Source: Epibacterium sp. Ofav1-8 (GTDB lineage Bacteria; Pseudomonadota; Alphaproteobacteria; Rhodobacterales; Rhodobacteraceae). From it: 64,000 nt of DNA. The notes beneath the pieces were generated by a model, which saw only the letters and a list, made by a program, of their open reading frames with translations, made no database searches and was not told where the DNA came from. The stretch spans positions 1 to 64,000 of the forward strand of contig NZ_JAKRFD010000001.1 in NCBI RefSeq assembly GCF_022348185.1. Direction: 5' to 3'. The translations under genes and the position numbers were made by a program. Within the stretch, counting starts at the first letter, position 1. The number at the start of each line of letters is the position of its first letter. Positions 35,998-45,051 of this stretch are shown here, in pieces.

Positions 35998-37463
35998 CAG
36001 GCGGTTTCCTCAGCATGCGGCGTTTCAACACGCGGCCAGATCGCACGGGTCAGACGGGTGTAGTCGGTGCGCGCCGGGTCGTTTGGATAGGGGCCATCAA
36101 CGGCAGCGTAGAGGATCTCACCAGCCACTGGCGCAAAGGCCCCGTGAAAGTGGTTGGTGGATTTCACCACCACGATGCGTTTTTGCGCAAGATCAATGCC
36201 GAGGTTAGTGAAGAGATCGGGTGAGAACGTCTGGCTGCGGTTGGTGTTCAACACAATGTCCAGATCCCCGATCCGGATCACTGCGCAATCGCCAAGCGGC
36301 ACCACCGAGGTGCCAAAGCTCTGCACCGCATCGCGTTGAAGCCGCATCACGGTCACCCGCGCGTCCACCGGTGCGCCCGCGTGGGCAGAGGTCTTGCCGC
36401 CAAAGCGCAGATCCAGCGCGGCACCCTCTCCGGCGGCGAAACACAGACGCACCGCCATCGGGTCCCAAATGGTGCCAAAGGCCACGCCATCCAGCTGTTG
36501 GGTCAGCACCTCGCGCAGCAAAATCGTGGAATCGCCCGCAACACCGCCGCCCGGATTGTCCCAAACGTCAGCGACCACAACGGGGGTCTTGGTGCTGGTA
36601 TCGGCGCGCCGCAGGGCCTCGGCTGCGGGTAGGAAATCGGGTTTGGTGCGACCACGAAAACCAAAGAGCTCCAGTCCAAGTTCTCGCGCGATCCTGTCGC
36701 CCTTACTCGCGTCGCCATCGGTGATCACGATGATCTTTGCGCCAAGGTCGGGGCTGTCGCCGGCCATGAACCCGTGAATGACAGAGCCGGAGAGGATCTC
36801 GCCGCGCGCTTCCAGCCCCATGATCTTATCCACGAACCCGCGCATCGGCTGAATGCTGGTTGGCAGCACATCCATCATGCGCACGTCAAAGACTGATATT
36901 TCGGGCGCAATCTCACCGCGCACGGCCCGCAGGGTCAGATCCACGCAAGCCTCGCCCGCCTCGACAAAATCCGTATGTGGGAACTCCTTGAACACGGTGA
37001 TGATGTCGGCGTTTTCGACCCGTTTGGCACTCAGATGGCTGTGGGGGTCAAAGCTCACGCCGATCTTGGCGTCCGGTCCCGCCAACGCGCGGGCGGAGGC
37101 GATCAATTCGCCCTCGCAGTCGACACAGCCATCCGCAATCATCGCGCCATGCAGGCCCAGTATCACCGCGTCCACCGGCAAGGCGGCCTTCAGTTGGCTC
37201 AGTACCTCATCGCGCAGATGTTCCCAGGTTGCCGCACTCACCAGCCCGCCGGGTTCCGCCCATGTGGCGGTGCCTTCGATCAGGGTGAACCCTTCTTCTT
37301 TTGCGCGCCGCCGCAAGGCCGGGAACACGGCGGAGCACAGCGTCGGAGTGTCCGGGTGTTCGCCCGGAGGGGCGTAAAAGCTCTGCGCAAAGTCGGAAAA
37401 ATCCGTGCGCAGCGGCGAGAAGGTATTGGTTTCGGTGGCAAGAGAAGCGCAGAAGACGCGCAT
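35997..37463 (-). CDS. M81 family (MlrC-like) metalloprotein
   Basis: 488 residues with the DUF1485 N-terminal domain and MlrC C-terminal domain. The start MRVFCASLATETNTFSPLRTDF is typical. Probable metal ligands are in GLHGAMIADGCVDCEGEL, SFDPHSHLS and VADVWDNPGGGVAGDST. MlrC was named for microcystin degradation, but most members sit in catabolic operons without a peptide substrate. In this TRAP operon it may hydrolyse or isomerise the imported compound. Confidence 0.85.
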   Translation of the reverse strand: MRVFCASLATETNTFSPLRTDFSDFAQSFYAPPGEHPDTPTLCSAVFPALRRRAKEEGFTLIEGTATWAEPGGLVSAATWEHLRDEVLSQLKAALPVDAVILGLHGAMIADGCVDCEGELIASARALAGPDAKIGVSFDPHSHLSAKRVENADIITVFKEFPHTDFVEAGEACVDLTLRAVRGEIAPEISVFDVRMMDVLPTSIQPMRGFVDKIMGLEARGEILSGSVIHGFMAGDSPDLGAKIIVITDGDASKGDRIARELGLELFGFRGRTKPDFLPAAEALRRADTSTKTPVVVADVWDNPGGGVAGDSTILLREVLTQQLDGVAFGTIWDPMAVRLCFAAGEGAALDLRFGGKTSAHAGAPVDARVTVMRLQRDAVQSFGTSVVPLGDCAVIRIGDLDIVLNTNRSQTFSPDLFTNLGIDLAQKRIVVVKSTNHFHGAFAPVAGEILYAAVDGPYPNDPARTDYTRLTRAIWPRVETPHAEETA

Positions 37464-37487
37464 GAGGCAAATCCTTGAAATTGAGGT

Positions 37488-37517
37488 TCCGGGGCGCGAG
37501 CGCGCTCACGCCCCGGA
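37488..37517. other. hairpin after the TRAP binding-protein gene
   Basis: Perfect 9-bp stem TCCGGGGCG/CGCCCCGGA with a 12-nt loop, beginning 9 nt past the SBP stop on the minus strand and just before the M81 gene. No T-tract is present. Likely an mRNA stabiliser or attenuator separating transport from catabolic genes. Confidence 0.6.
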
Positions 37518-37526
37518 CGGGGACCG

Positions 37527-38570
37527 TTAGTCGAGGTAAGAGGCGTCGTTGGCCTTCCCGACTTCGGATTTGAAGAGCGTCAGCAATTCGCCCGCCTTGG
37601 CGTCGAGGTTCTCGGCCACATGGGCCTCAAACGCGGGCTGGGTGGCACCGGCCATCGCGGCGCGCTGCTCGGCGGAGAGGGCGGTCACTTCGATCTTGTC
37701 CATCAGACCCGCCAGACCACGATCCGAGGCCTCGATGATGCGCGACAGACCCCGGCTGGCGGTGACGCAGCTTTCGGCGGCGGTGTGCAGGGTGTTCTGC
37801 TCCGCCTCGGTCAGACCATCGTAAAACGCCTTGTTGACCATGAAGGTGTAGGGCGAGAACAGGTGGTTGGTGAGTGTCATGTGCTTTTGCACCTCGGCGA
37901 AATTCGCAAAGGAGATGATCGGCACCGGGTTCATCTGACCGTCGATCACGCCGGTTTGCAGACCGGAATAGACCTCCCCCCAGCTGAGCGGATAGGCCTC
38001 CGCCCCCAGGGCCTGTACGATTTTCTGGTGGCTCGGCAGGGTCATGGTGCGGATGCGGATACCGTCGAAATCCTCAAGGTTGGCGATCTGGCGCTGAGAG
38101 TTGGTGACGGCAAAGAACCCGCCCGTATCCGGGAAGCCCAGCACCACAACGTCACCCAGTTCCGCCTCGATATCTGCCGCCAGTGCCTCGCCAAATTCAC
38201 CGTCAAAGACCGAGTAGGTCGATGCGTTGTTGGCGAAAGCAAATGGCAGGTTCAGCACGTCGATACGCGGGTAATAGCTCGCCAGTGCGCCGGTGGAGGT
38301 GAGTGTCGCCTGAATGACGCCGTCACGCACCTGCTGGACATGTTCGGCAGCGGTGCCAAGCTGGTTGGAACCAAAGACTTCAACCGTGACGCTGCCATTG
38401 GTGTCGGCGGTGACGATGTTTTGAAACACAGCCGTGCAGGCGTGCGCCGGGTTTTCAAACGGATCTGTCTTGTTGTCATGGCCAAAGCGGATGGTGCCAC
38501 CGGCCATGGCGGAGCTGGCGGTCAGGGCCGCAATCGCGCCAACGACAGCAGTTTTCAGGACTGTTTTCAT
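37527..38570 (-). CDS. TRAP transporter substrate-binding protein (DctP type)
   Basis: 347 residues, with the start at 38570 (MKTVLKTAVVGAIAALTASSAMAGG, a Sec signal) and GAGGAAAT upstream. DctP signature: the ligand carboxylate Arg in GIRIRTM and the following SWGEVYSGLQTGVIDGQMNPV. TRAP SBPs bind organic acids, sugar acids or amino-acid derivatives. The neighbouring catabolic genes favour an amino sugar acid or hydroxy-amino acid. Confidence 0.9.
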   Translation of the reverse strand: MKTVLKTAVVGAIAALTASSAMAGGTIRFGHDNKTDPFENPAHACTAVFQNIVTADTNGSVTVEVFGSNQLGTAAEHVQQVRDGVIQATLTSTGALASYYPRIDVLNLPFAFANNASTYSVFDGEFGEALAADIEAELGDVVVLGFPDTGGFFAVTNSQRQIANLEDFDGIRIRTMTLPSHQKIVQALGAEAYPLSWGEVYSGLQTGVIDGQMNPVPIISFANFAEVQKHMTLTNHLFSPYTFMVNKAFYDGLTEAEQNTLHTAAESCVTASRGLSRIIEASDRGLAGLMDKIEVTALSAEQRAAMAGATQPAFEAHVAENLDAKAGELLTLFKSEVGKANDASYLD

Positions 38571-38619
38571 TTTGATTTCCTCACTGTTGGTTTTTTGATG
38601 GTTGGTTTGGTGGCCCCGA

Positions 38620-39906
38620 TCAGGGGGCAAATCCGAGCGCACGCGGCAGCATCAGGGCCGCGTCCTCCCAGAATGCGAATAGGAAGAGGATGATCACTTC
38701 GGCGATCAGGAAGGGTGCGAGCTTGACCGAGATCCGCTCCAGCTTCTCGCCCGTGACCGAGGACAGCACGAACAGGCAGGCCCCCACCGGCGGCGTCATC
38801 AAAGAGATGTTGAGCGCCAGCACAAAGATGATGCCTGCATGGATCGGCTCCAGTCCGATCTGTTCGGTGAGCGGCACAAGCACCGGGCCGAGGATGATCA
38901 GGATCGCGGTGATATCCATCACCATGCCGACCACCAGCAGGATGCAGATGATGATGGCGATCACCGCATAAGGGTTCTCCGACAGGCCCAACACGCTGCC
39001 CGCAATGGCCTGCGGGATGCGCTCGAAACTCATCCACCAGCCCAAGATCCCGGCAAAGGCGATGATGACGAAGATCACACCGGTGATGCGCGCGGTGCGC
39101 ACCAACATCGCGTACAGGTCGGGAAAGGTCAGTGTGCGGTAGACGAAGAAGCCGATGAACAGCGCATAGGCCACAGCGATAGAGGCCGCCTCGGTCGGGG
39201 TGACGATCCCGCCAAGGATGCCGCCAAGAATGATGATCGGCATCAGGAGTGCAGTGATCGACGAGAGGAACGTCCTCCAGACCTCTCCCAATGTGGCACC
39301 GCGGTCGGCCTTGGGCAGGTTCTCGCGTTTGCCGCCAATGGCGATCACGCCCATGCAGACCGCACAGATCACCAATCCCGGCAGCAGCCCTGCTGCAAAC
39401 AGCCCACCGATGGAGACTCCCATCAAGGAGCCATAGACCACCATCAGCCCCGATGGCGGAATGGTCGGGCCGATGATTGACCCCGCAGCCGTGACCGCGC
39501 AGGCGTAATCGCGTTTGTACCCCTGTTTGACCATGGCGGGCACCAACGTACGGCCAAAGGCTGCGGCGTCGGCGGTGGCAGACCCGGTGAGACCGGCAAA
39601 GAACACCGAGGCCAGCATATTGGTATGGGCAAGGCCACCGCGAAAGCGGCCCACCAGCACCTCCGCCAGTTTCACCAGCCGCCCGGTGATGCCGGTGCTG
39701 TTCATGATCTCGCCCGCGAGGATGAAGAAGGGCATTGCAAGAAACGGAAAGATATTGAGCCCGTTGAAGATCTTGCTGGGTCCGATGGCGAGGAACGTGG
39801 TGCCGCCGCCCATGCTGAAGATACCGATGACACCCGCAAGCCCGATGGCAAAGCCGATGGGCATGCCGACGGCAAGCAGGACGACAAAACAGATGCCGAC
39901 GATCAT
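38620..39906 (-). CDS. TRAP transporter large permease (DctM type)
   Basis: 428 residues, almost entirely hydrophobic with about 12 membrane segments. It contains the characteristic GGTTFLAIGPSKIFNGLNIFPFLAMPFFILAGEIMNSTGI and GSIIGPTIPPSGLMVVYGSL re-entrant motifs. It drives Na+-coupled uptake with the small subunit and SBP. Its start overlaps the DctQ gene by 4 nt. Confidence 0.93.
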   Translation of the reverse strand: MIVGICFVVLLAVGMPIGFAIGLAGVIGIFSMGGGTTFLAIGPSKIFNGLNIFPFLAMPFFILAGEIMNSTGITGRLVKLAEVLVGRFRGGLAHTNMLASVFFAGLTGSATADAAAFGRTLVPAMVKQGYKRDYACAVTAAGSIIGPTIPPSGLMVVYGSLMGVSIGGLFAAGLLPGLVICAVCMGVIAIGGKRENLPKADRGATLGEVWRTFLSSITALLMPIIILGGILGGIVTPTEAASIAVAYALFIGFFVYRTLTFPDLYAMLVRTARITGVIFVIIAFAGILGWWMSFERIPQAIAGSVLGLSENPYAVIAIIICILLVVGMVMDITAILIILGPVLVPLTEQIGLEPIHAGIIFVLALNISLMTPPVGACLFVLSSVTGEKLERISVKLAPFLIAEVIILFLFAFWEDAALMLPRALGFAP

Positions 39907-40421
39907 GCGCCTGCTCCTTCTTCGCTATCGGTTTCGGGCAGATCAAGCTGTCGTCCGGCATCGCGGACCATCACCAGAACCACCTGCACGCAGGCCAGCG
40001 CGGCGGCGGGGATTGCGGCGTAGAAGGGCTGCAACGTCGCGCCAAGGATCATCGCCTGCCGCTTGGCGCCGCTTTCGGCAAAACCGATGCCGAACCACAG
40101 CACGTAGAAAAACAGGGCGAATGTCATCAGGTCGATGGCGATCAGCATCGCGCGGCGCAGCGGCGCGGGCAGGTTCAGCAAGACCGCCGTCAGACCGATA
40201 TGTTCGCGCCGCGCAATCCCCGAAGAGACCGCCAGCATCGCAGACCAGATCATCAGGTAGCGCGCCAGCACTTCGGGCCATGGCAGCTGCCAGTGAAAGA
40301 AGTAGCGATCCACAACGCCGATCCAGACGTCGAGCACCAGAGCCACCATCAGTGCGGCAAGGATGACCTCGGTCCCGCGGTTGATCTGGTGGCTTAGCCG
40401 ACCTGCAAAATCCCCGATCAT
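39903..40421 (-). CDS. TRAP transporter small permease (DctQ type)
   Basis: 172 residues, starting at 40421 (MIGDFAGRLSHQINRG) behind GGGGAG; the further upstream Met would overlap the operator. Four membrane segments. The second and third are joined by the conserved WPEVLARYLMIWSAMLAVSSGIARREHIGL loop. It is first gene of the leftward TRAP operon. Confidence 0.9.
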   Translation of the reverse strand: MIGDFAGRLSHQINRGTEVILAALMVALVLDVWIGVVDRYFFHWQLPWPEVLARYLMIWSAMLAVSSGIARREHIGLTAVLLNLPAPLRRAMLIAIDLMTFALFFYVLWFGIGFAESGAKRQAMILGATLQPFYAAIPAAALACVQVVLVMVRDAGRQLDLPETDSEEGAGA

Positions 40422-40443
40422 GACGACTCCCCGTTTTGTAATT

Positions 40444-40570
40444 AAGGTACACAATCAGGAGGTATTGCGGGTTCCGTCAAGTCATTTTTGTTACTTAGCT
40501 ACAAATATGGGTGTATAAAGGAAGAATTCGATGGCGATTTGACCTGAAAATGTATCTTAGGTACAGAATC
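40444..40570. promoter_or_regulatory. RpiR/TRAP divergent control region with repeated operator and rpiR promoter
   Basis: Two direct copies of AGGTACA-N-AATC lie at 40444-40456 (beside the TRAP start) and 40557-40570 (beside the rpiR start), about 113 bp apart, a spacing that allows looping. For rpiR a promoter TTGACC (40539-40544), 17-bp spacer, TACAGA (40562-40567) fits, with the second repeat covering its -10 box, which implies autorepression. Confidence 0.55.
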
Positions 40571-40596
40571 GCTTGATCAAATGACCGGAGAGACAG

Positions 40597-41502
40597 ATGC
40601 CGACACCTGACAACGGCCCCGCACAGGGCGCAGTGGATCTGATCTCCAATCTCCGCCAGTTGAACGGCACCTTTGCCGCGCGTGAGCAGAAGGTGGCAGA
40701 CTTCGTGTCGGCACATCTCGAGGAGATTTCCGGCATGACCATCGCCGAACTTGCGGGGGCGGTGGGGGTCAGCACGCCCACGGTTGTGCGCTTTTGCCGG
40801 AGCATGGGCTGTGACGGGTTTCGAGAGTTCAAATTACGCCTGGCACAGAACCTCGCGGTCAGCCTGCAATACCTCGCGCCCAGTCAGCGGGACGTGTCCG
40901 AGGGGGGCGCGGGCGCGGTCGATCAGGTGTTGGGCGCGCTCTATGCGACCGTGAATGTGATGCGTCAGCAGATCGTGCCCGAACGGCTTGATGCGGCGGT
41001 GCAGGCGTTGACGGAGGCCGGGCAGATCGTGGTCGCCGGGGTCGGCGGCGGATCAACCATGGTGGCGCAGGAGGCGGCCAACCGGATGTTCCGGCTTGGA
41101 ATTCCGGCAGTTGCGGTTTCCGACAGCTATCTGTTGCAGATGCGCGCGGCGACCTTGGGCGCGGGCGATGTGCTGCTGTTGGTCTCCACCAGCGGCGCGG
41201 CGGATGAAATCGTCAGCGCGGCGGGGATCGCCGGGGGCTACGGCGCAACGGTCGTGGCCATCACCCGCCCCGGCAGCCGGTTGGCGCAGGAAGCGACCAT
41301 CGCAATCGAGGCCGATCTGCCCGAAGATCCGGACATCCTGAAACCCACCGCATCGCGCTATGCCCATCTGGTGATCGTGGATGCGCTGGCAATGTCCGTG
41401 GCGCAGGCGCGCAGCGAGGCCACAACCGAAAACCTGCGCCGCATCCGGGCCTCTCTCACCGCCTATCACGGTCGCACGGGGCCGCAGCCCCTGGGCGACT
41501 GA
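40597..41502 (+). CDS. RpiR/MurR family transcriptional regulator
   Basis: 301 residues, GGAGAG upstream. The N-terminal HTH_6 domain (about 18-90) contains LREQ-like ARE QKVADFV and MTIAELAGAVGVSTPTVVRFCRSMGCDGFREFKLRLAQ. The C-terminal SIS domain (about 125-265, VVAGVGGGSTMVAQEAANR and VLLLVSTSGAADEIVSAA) binds sugar phosphates or related acids. It probably controls the divergent TRAP operon, with a keto-deoxy sugar acid phosphate a plausible ligand. Confidence 0.9.
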   Translation: MPTPDNGPAQGAVDLISNLRQLNGTFAAREQKVADFVSAHLEEISGMTIAELAGAVGVSTPTVVRFCRSMGCDGFREFKLRLAQNLAVSLQYLAPSQRDVSEGGAGAVDQVLGALYATVNVMRQQIVPERLDAAVQALTEAGQIVVAGVGGGSTMVAQEAANRMFRLGIPAVAVSDSYLLQMRAATLGAGDVLLLVSTSGAADEIVSAAGIAGGYGATVVAITRPGSRLAQEATIAIEADLPEDPDILKPTASRYAHLVIVDALAMSVAQARSEATTENLRRIRASLTAYHGRTGPQPLGD

Positions 41503-41505
41503 GCC

Positions 41506-44500
41506 TCAGCCGCGCTGGGCGATCAAGGCGCGGAACTCCTCCAGCCGGGTTTCCATCGCATCAAAGCGCTGGGCGAGGGCCTTGTCCACGGTGTCGCGTT
41601 CCTTGAGCGAGAGCACAAAGCTCACGGTTTTCAGCACGTCCCGCCAGCGCGGGTTGTCGGGCAGGGTCTCGATCAGCAGGTATTTGTCGAGCGTGCGGGT
41701 CTGCAGTGATGTCTTGTCGAGGTTCACGCGCCAGATGCCACTGGTCTCGGCAAAGTCGATCTTGCCCTTGCCGGTCGCGGCGCTCCAGATCTCCAGCGAG
41801 TCCGACATCAGCGCCACGATGGTTTCGCGGTAGCTGTCACCGGGCGCGGCGCTGGCTTCTTCGGTGGTATCTTCTGTAATCAAGGAAGGCAGCGAAGTGT
41901 CGACCACATCACGCAGAGAGTGCACGAATTGCGCGCGCGGGGTTTGCGCCTGCGTGAACAGCACAGCACGCCCACCGCCCGCTTCGGGGAGCATGGCAAA
42001 CAGGCTGACCTGATGCGAGGTCCCACGCAGGGTGATTTCCATGTGGATCGGCTCGTCCTCGACTTCTGTTTGTTCCAGCGGGGCCAGAACCTCCGGGGGC
42101 AGAACCTCCTTCAGACGACTGCGGTTCACCGTCACGCGCTGGTCGAGAACCTGTTGCGCGGCGTCATTGACGTAAGTGACCACACCGCGGGCGTTGATGC
42201 AGATCAGCCCGTCCTCCAGCGTGTCGAGCAATTGTGTCATCCGGCGCTGCGACAGGCGCAGGGCGTCCTCGATCTGGATACGACGCTCGATCTCCTCTTT
42301 CAGTTCACGGTTTTCCTCGGCCCGGCTGCGGGCGCGGCTGGCCTCAAGAAGGGTGCGAATGCGGCTCAACAGCTCGTCTTTGACAAAGGGTTTCACCACA
42401 TAATCATTGGCGCCCGCCTCAAACCCCGCAAGCATATCGCTGGTGCGCCCGCGCGCTGTGAGCAGAATGATCGGCAGTTCATGCAATCCGTGGCGGCGGC
42501 GCAGATCCCGCGCCACGTCAAGCCCGCTGAGACCCGCCATCATCACATCCAGCACGATCAGATCAGGCCGGTCCTGCGCAACATTGCGCAGCGCTTCTGT
42601 CCCGTTGCGCGCGGTGGTGACACGGTAGCCTTGCGGTTGCAGTACATTTTGCAGCACTTGCAGGTTGATCGGCTCATCATCCACGGCGAGGATCATCGGC
42701 GACCCATCCGGTGCGGCCGGGCTGGTGTTGCCTGTCTCGGACTGCATCATCGGGGCCGGGGCAAGTTGCGTCGGCAGCCCGTCCTCAAGCGGCGCAATCG
42801 CCGGAAGGTCGGATTGCGGCAAGAGCACCCGGAATTCCGATCCCTCGCCGGGGGTGCTTGAGACCTCGATGCTGCCCGACATCAGATCCGCCAGATGGCG
42901 CGCAATGGTAAGCCCCAGACCGGTGCCTGTGGCCTGACCTGACCCTTCGGGCATCAGCTGTTCCAGCGGGTGAAAGATCCGCTCCATACTATCAGCAGCA
43001 ATCCCGGGGCCATGATCGCGGATTGCAAGTGCCATCTGCCCCGAGGTACGCCGCTCTGCGGTGATATGTACCTCGCTGCCGCCGCCATATTTCACCGCAT
43101 TTGACAGCAGGTTGAACAGGATCTGCTCAAACCGCACCGGGTCCGCAGTGACGGCGGGCAGATCTTCGGGCAGGTCGAGGTGGAATTTGGCCGGATCCAC
43201 CTGAAACGTCGGCTGCAACAATTGCAGCACGTTGCGCAGCGCATGGGCGACATCCACGGGCTGCAAATCCAGCCGCATGCGGCCCTCACGAATACGGTAG
43301 ATGTCCAGAAGGTCGTCCACCAGACGGGACAGGCGACGCGCGCTGAAGGTAATCAGACGCAGCTGGCTCGTCTGTGCGGGCAGCATGTCGCCCATGGCGC
43401 CGCCTTCCAGCGTTTCCAGAATGCCGATGATCCCGTTCAGCGGCGTGCGCAATTCGTGCGAGGTATTGGCAAGGAAGCGGTCCTTCATCCGGTCCGCTTC
43501 TTCGAGCTTGGCGTTCTTTTCGCCGATCTGGCGCAGGTTTTCCTGAAGCTCGGCGTTCTTATCGCGGATCATGTCGAGCTGATCGCGCAAGGCGCGCCGC
43601 ATCTGGTTCACGGCGCGCGAAAGGCGGGCATATTCCACCGGGTGGTCGTATTCCGGTAGCGCTTCGTTCAGGCTGCCGGTGGCGACCGCGCTGGCGGCCT
43701 CTGAAAGGCGCCGCACCGGGCGGGTCAGTGCGTTGGAAAACAAAAAGGACAACACCCCAAGCCCCGCGACAGCCACCGCCCCGATCAGGAACAGCGCGTT
43801 GCGCAACTGGCGGCTGGTGGCAAAGGCCGTGTCCCGGTCGGCCTCGGCGACGACCGTCCATTCGGGAAACGGCGGGTCCAGCACCCGCCAGGCCGACAGG
43901 GACGGGTCCCCCGAGAGACCTGCCTCCAGCAGGGCGACCCCATCCGCCCCGGACATCGCATCCGGCATATCACCGGGCGTCGGCCCGCCACTGGAGGCAA
44001 TGACCGTCCCTTGCGACGACAACACCGTCAGGGCGGTTTCGCTCTCGATCATCAGCCGTTGCAGGCTGTTGGGCGGCATGCGCAGGATCATCGCGCCTTT
44101 GTTGCTGCCATGCAGACGAACCGGCACCGCCAGATAGGCCACGAGATCCCCGGTGACCGCATCCAATGCGTAGTCCTGAAACACCGGATTATACCCCGGC
44201 TGGCTCACCGCGCGGCTATAGGCTTGCCCCAAACCAACAGTGCCCGGGTCCAGCATGCGCCCGAGGTAGCGATCTTTGTGCACCGAATAGACCACCTGAC
44301 CGTGACGATCCGCGAGATAGAGATTGTCGAATTCCGCCTCGTTCAAAAAGTCGAGAAACCCCGCGTGAAAGCGGCGATGGGTATTGGAATACTCCAGCGC
44401 CTCGCGCAGCAGCCGATCTTCGCTGCCGATACCGGACGGGGGCGCCGCAGGGCCATCGATATCGAAAATATTGCGCAGCTTGGCGCCAGCTTCCTCGGGG

Positions 44501-44787
44501 GTGCCGTCCATCTGCCGCAGCGCATGGCTAAAGCCATAAAACTCCCCCACGGAGTAGCGCACATTGGCAGACTGGGCGAGGTTTTCGGCCTGCCTGCGGG
44601 CATAGGTCATATACTGCGTGATCTCGCTGGCCTTCGCATCACGCACAAAGGCCACCTTCTGAAAGGTTTCGGTGGCGATGGTCTGATTGACCAGCCGATA
44701 GAACACCATGCCGCCCAGCGTCAGCGGCAGAACCGACGCAAGAAGAAAGGTAAACAGCAGGCGCGCGCGAATTCCCTGTAGCGGCAC
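41506..44787 (-). CDS. ChiS-like hybrid sensor kinase with C-terminal ChiS-family DNA-binding domain
   Basis: I choose the GTG at 44787 (VPLQGIRARLLFTFLLASVLPLTLGG, with CGGAG upstream), giving 1093 residues. An in-frame extension to 45072 reads as non-coding Arg/Ser-rich sequence. Domains: span 1 (about 10-32), periplasmic dCache-like sensor (33-328), span 2 (330-350), HAMP, coiled coil, HisKA with His444 in NTSHELRTPLNGI, HATPase (NLLSNAVKYGGG; DHGPGIA; GTGLGL), receiver with Asp747 in IVLDVMMAG, PAS-like (about 850-960). The last domain, near 985-1060, reads SGIWRVNLDKTSLQTRTLDKY, as in Vibrio ChiS. It likely senses chitooligosaccharide through the adjacent CBP-type SBP and directly controls that operon. 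It converges on rpiR with 3 nt between stops. Confidence 0.85.
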   Translation of the reverse strand: MPLQGIRARLLFTFLLASVLPLTLGGMVFYRLVNQTIATETFQKVAFVRDAKASEITQYMTYARRQAENLAQSANVRYSVGEFYGFSHALRQMDGTPEEAGAKLRNIFDIDGPAAPPSGIGSEDRLLREALEYSNTHRRFHAGFLDFLNEAEFDNLYLADRHGQVVYSVHKDRYLGRMLDPGTVGLGQAYSRAVSQPGYNPVFQDYALDAVTGDLVAYLAVPVRLHGSNKGAMILRMPPNSLQRLMIESETALTVLSSQGTVIASSGGPTPGDMPDAMSGADGVALLEAGLSGDPSLSAWRVLDPPFPEWTVVAEADRDTAFATSRQLRNALFLIGAVAVAGLGVLSFLFSNALTRPVRRLSEAASAVATGSLNEALPEYDHPVEYARLSRAVNQMRRALRDQLDMIRDKNAELQENLRQIGEKNAKLEEADRMKDRFLANTSHELRTPLNGIIGILETLEGGAMGDMLPAQTSQLRLITFSARRLSRLVDDLLDIYRIREGRMRLDLQPVDVAHALRNVLQLLQPTFQVDPAKFHLDLPEDLPAVTADPVRFEQILFNLLSNAVKYGGGSEVHITAERRTSGQMALAIRDHGPGIAADSMERIFHPLEQLMPEGSGQATGTGLGLTIARHLADLMSGSIEVSSTPGEGSEFRVLLPQSDLPAIAPLEDGLPTQLAPAPMMQSETGNTSPAAPDGSPMILAVDDEPINLQVLQNVLQPQGYRVTTARNGTEALRNVAQDRPDLIVLDVMMAGLSGLDVARDLRRRHGLHELPIILLTARGRTSDMLAGFEAGANDYVVKPFVKDELLSRIRTLLEASRARSRAEENRELKEEIERRIQIEDALRLSQRRMTQLLDTLEDGLICINARGVVTYVNDAAQQVLDQRVTVNRSRLKEVLPPEVLAPLEQTEVEDEPIHMEITLRGTSHQVSLFAMLPEAGGGRAVLFTQAQTPRAQFVHSLRDVVDTSLPSLITEDTTEEASAAPGDSYRETIVALMSDSLEIWSAATGKGKIDFAETSGIWRVNLDKTSLQTRTLDKYLLIETLPDNPRWRDVLKTVSFVLSLKERDTVDKALAQRFDAMETRLEEFRALIAQRG

Positions 44788-44917
44788 GGTGGCTCCGGTT
44801 TTTCTGGTTTTGTTGCGCGTGATCCTGCGGTTTGCGGCCCGCCGAAGCAAGAGCGCCGGGCGAAATCGCGATGCCTGTGGATCGGCAAGCGAACTCTCTA
44901 ACAGATTGGTCTGGCTG

Positions 44918-45048
44918 TATAATTGCGATACGTGAAAACGGCGCGCGCGGCGTTTTGACGAAATTTCCGATTTTTCGGGTACCATTGGAGGCGCAGCGCG
45001 GACTTCATTGTGGGACATCCCCGGCGTTTGGTGAGGAGACCAAATGCC
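44918..45048 (+). promoter_or_regulatory. promoter and structured leader of the CBP-type operon
   Basis: A perfect -10 TATAAT lies at 44918-44923; no good -35 exists, which fits activator dependence. Just downstream an inverted repeat AAAACG-N10-CGTTTT (44935-44956) could be an operator or a hairpin. At 45023-45048 the transcript can form a 10-bp stem (GGCGUUUGGU with ACCAAAUGCC, one G-U pair) whose 6-nt loop is GAGGAG, a Shine-Dalgarno-like, GGA-bearing loop. The remainder of 44788-45141 holds the sensor-kinase leader and the short ORF at 45052. Confidence 0.5.
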
Positions 45049-45051
45049 GCC

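Noticed and set aside
38567-39961. 464-codon minus-strand frame overlapping the TRAP large permease
   Set aside because: Same strand but another frame, His/Arg/Cys-rich; DctM is complete with family motifs.
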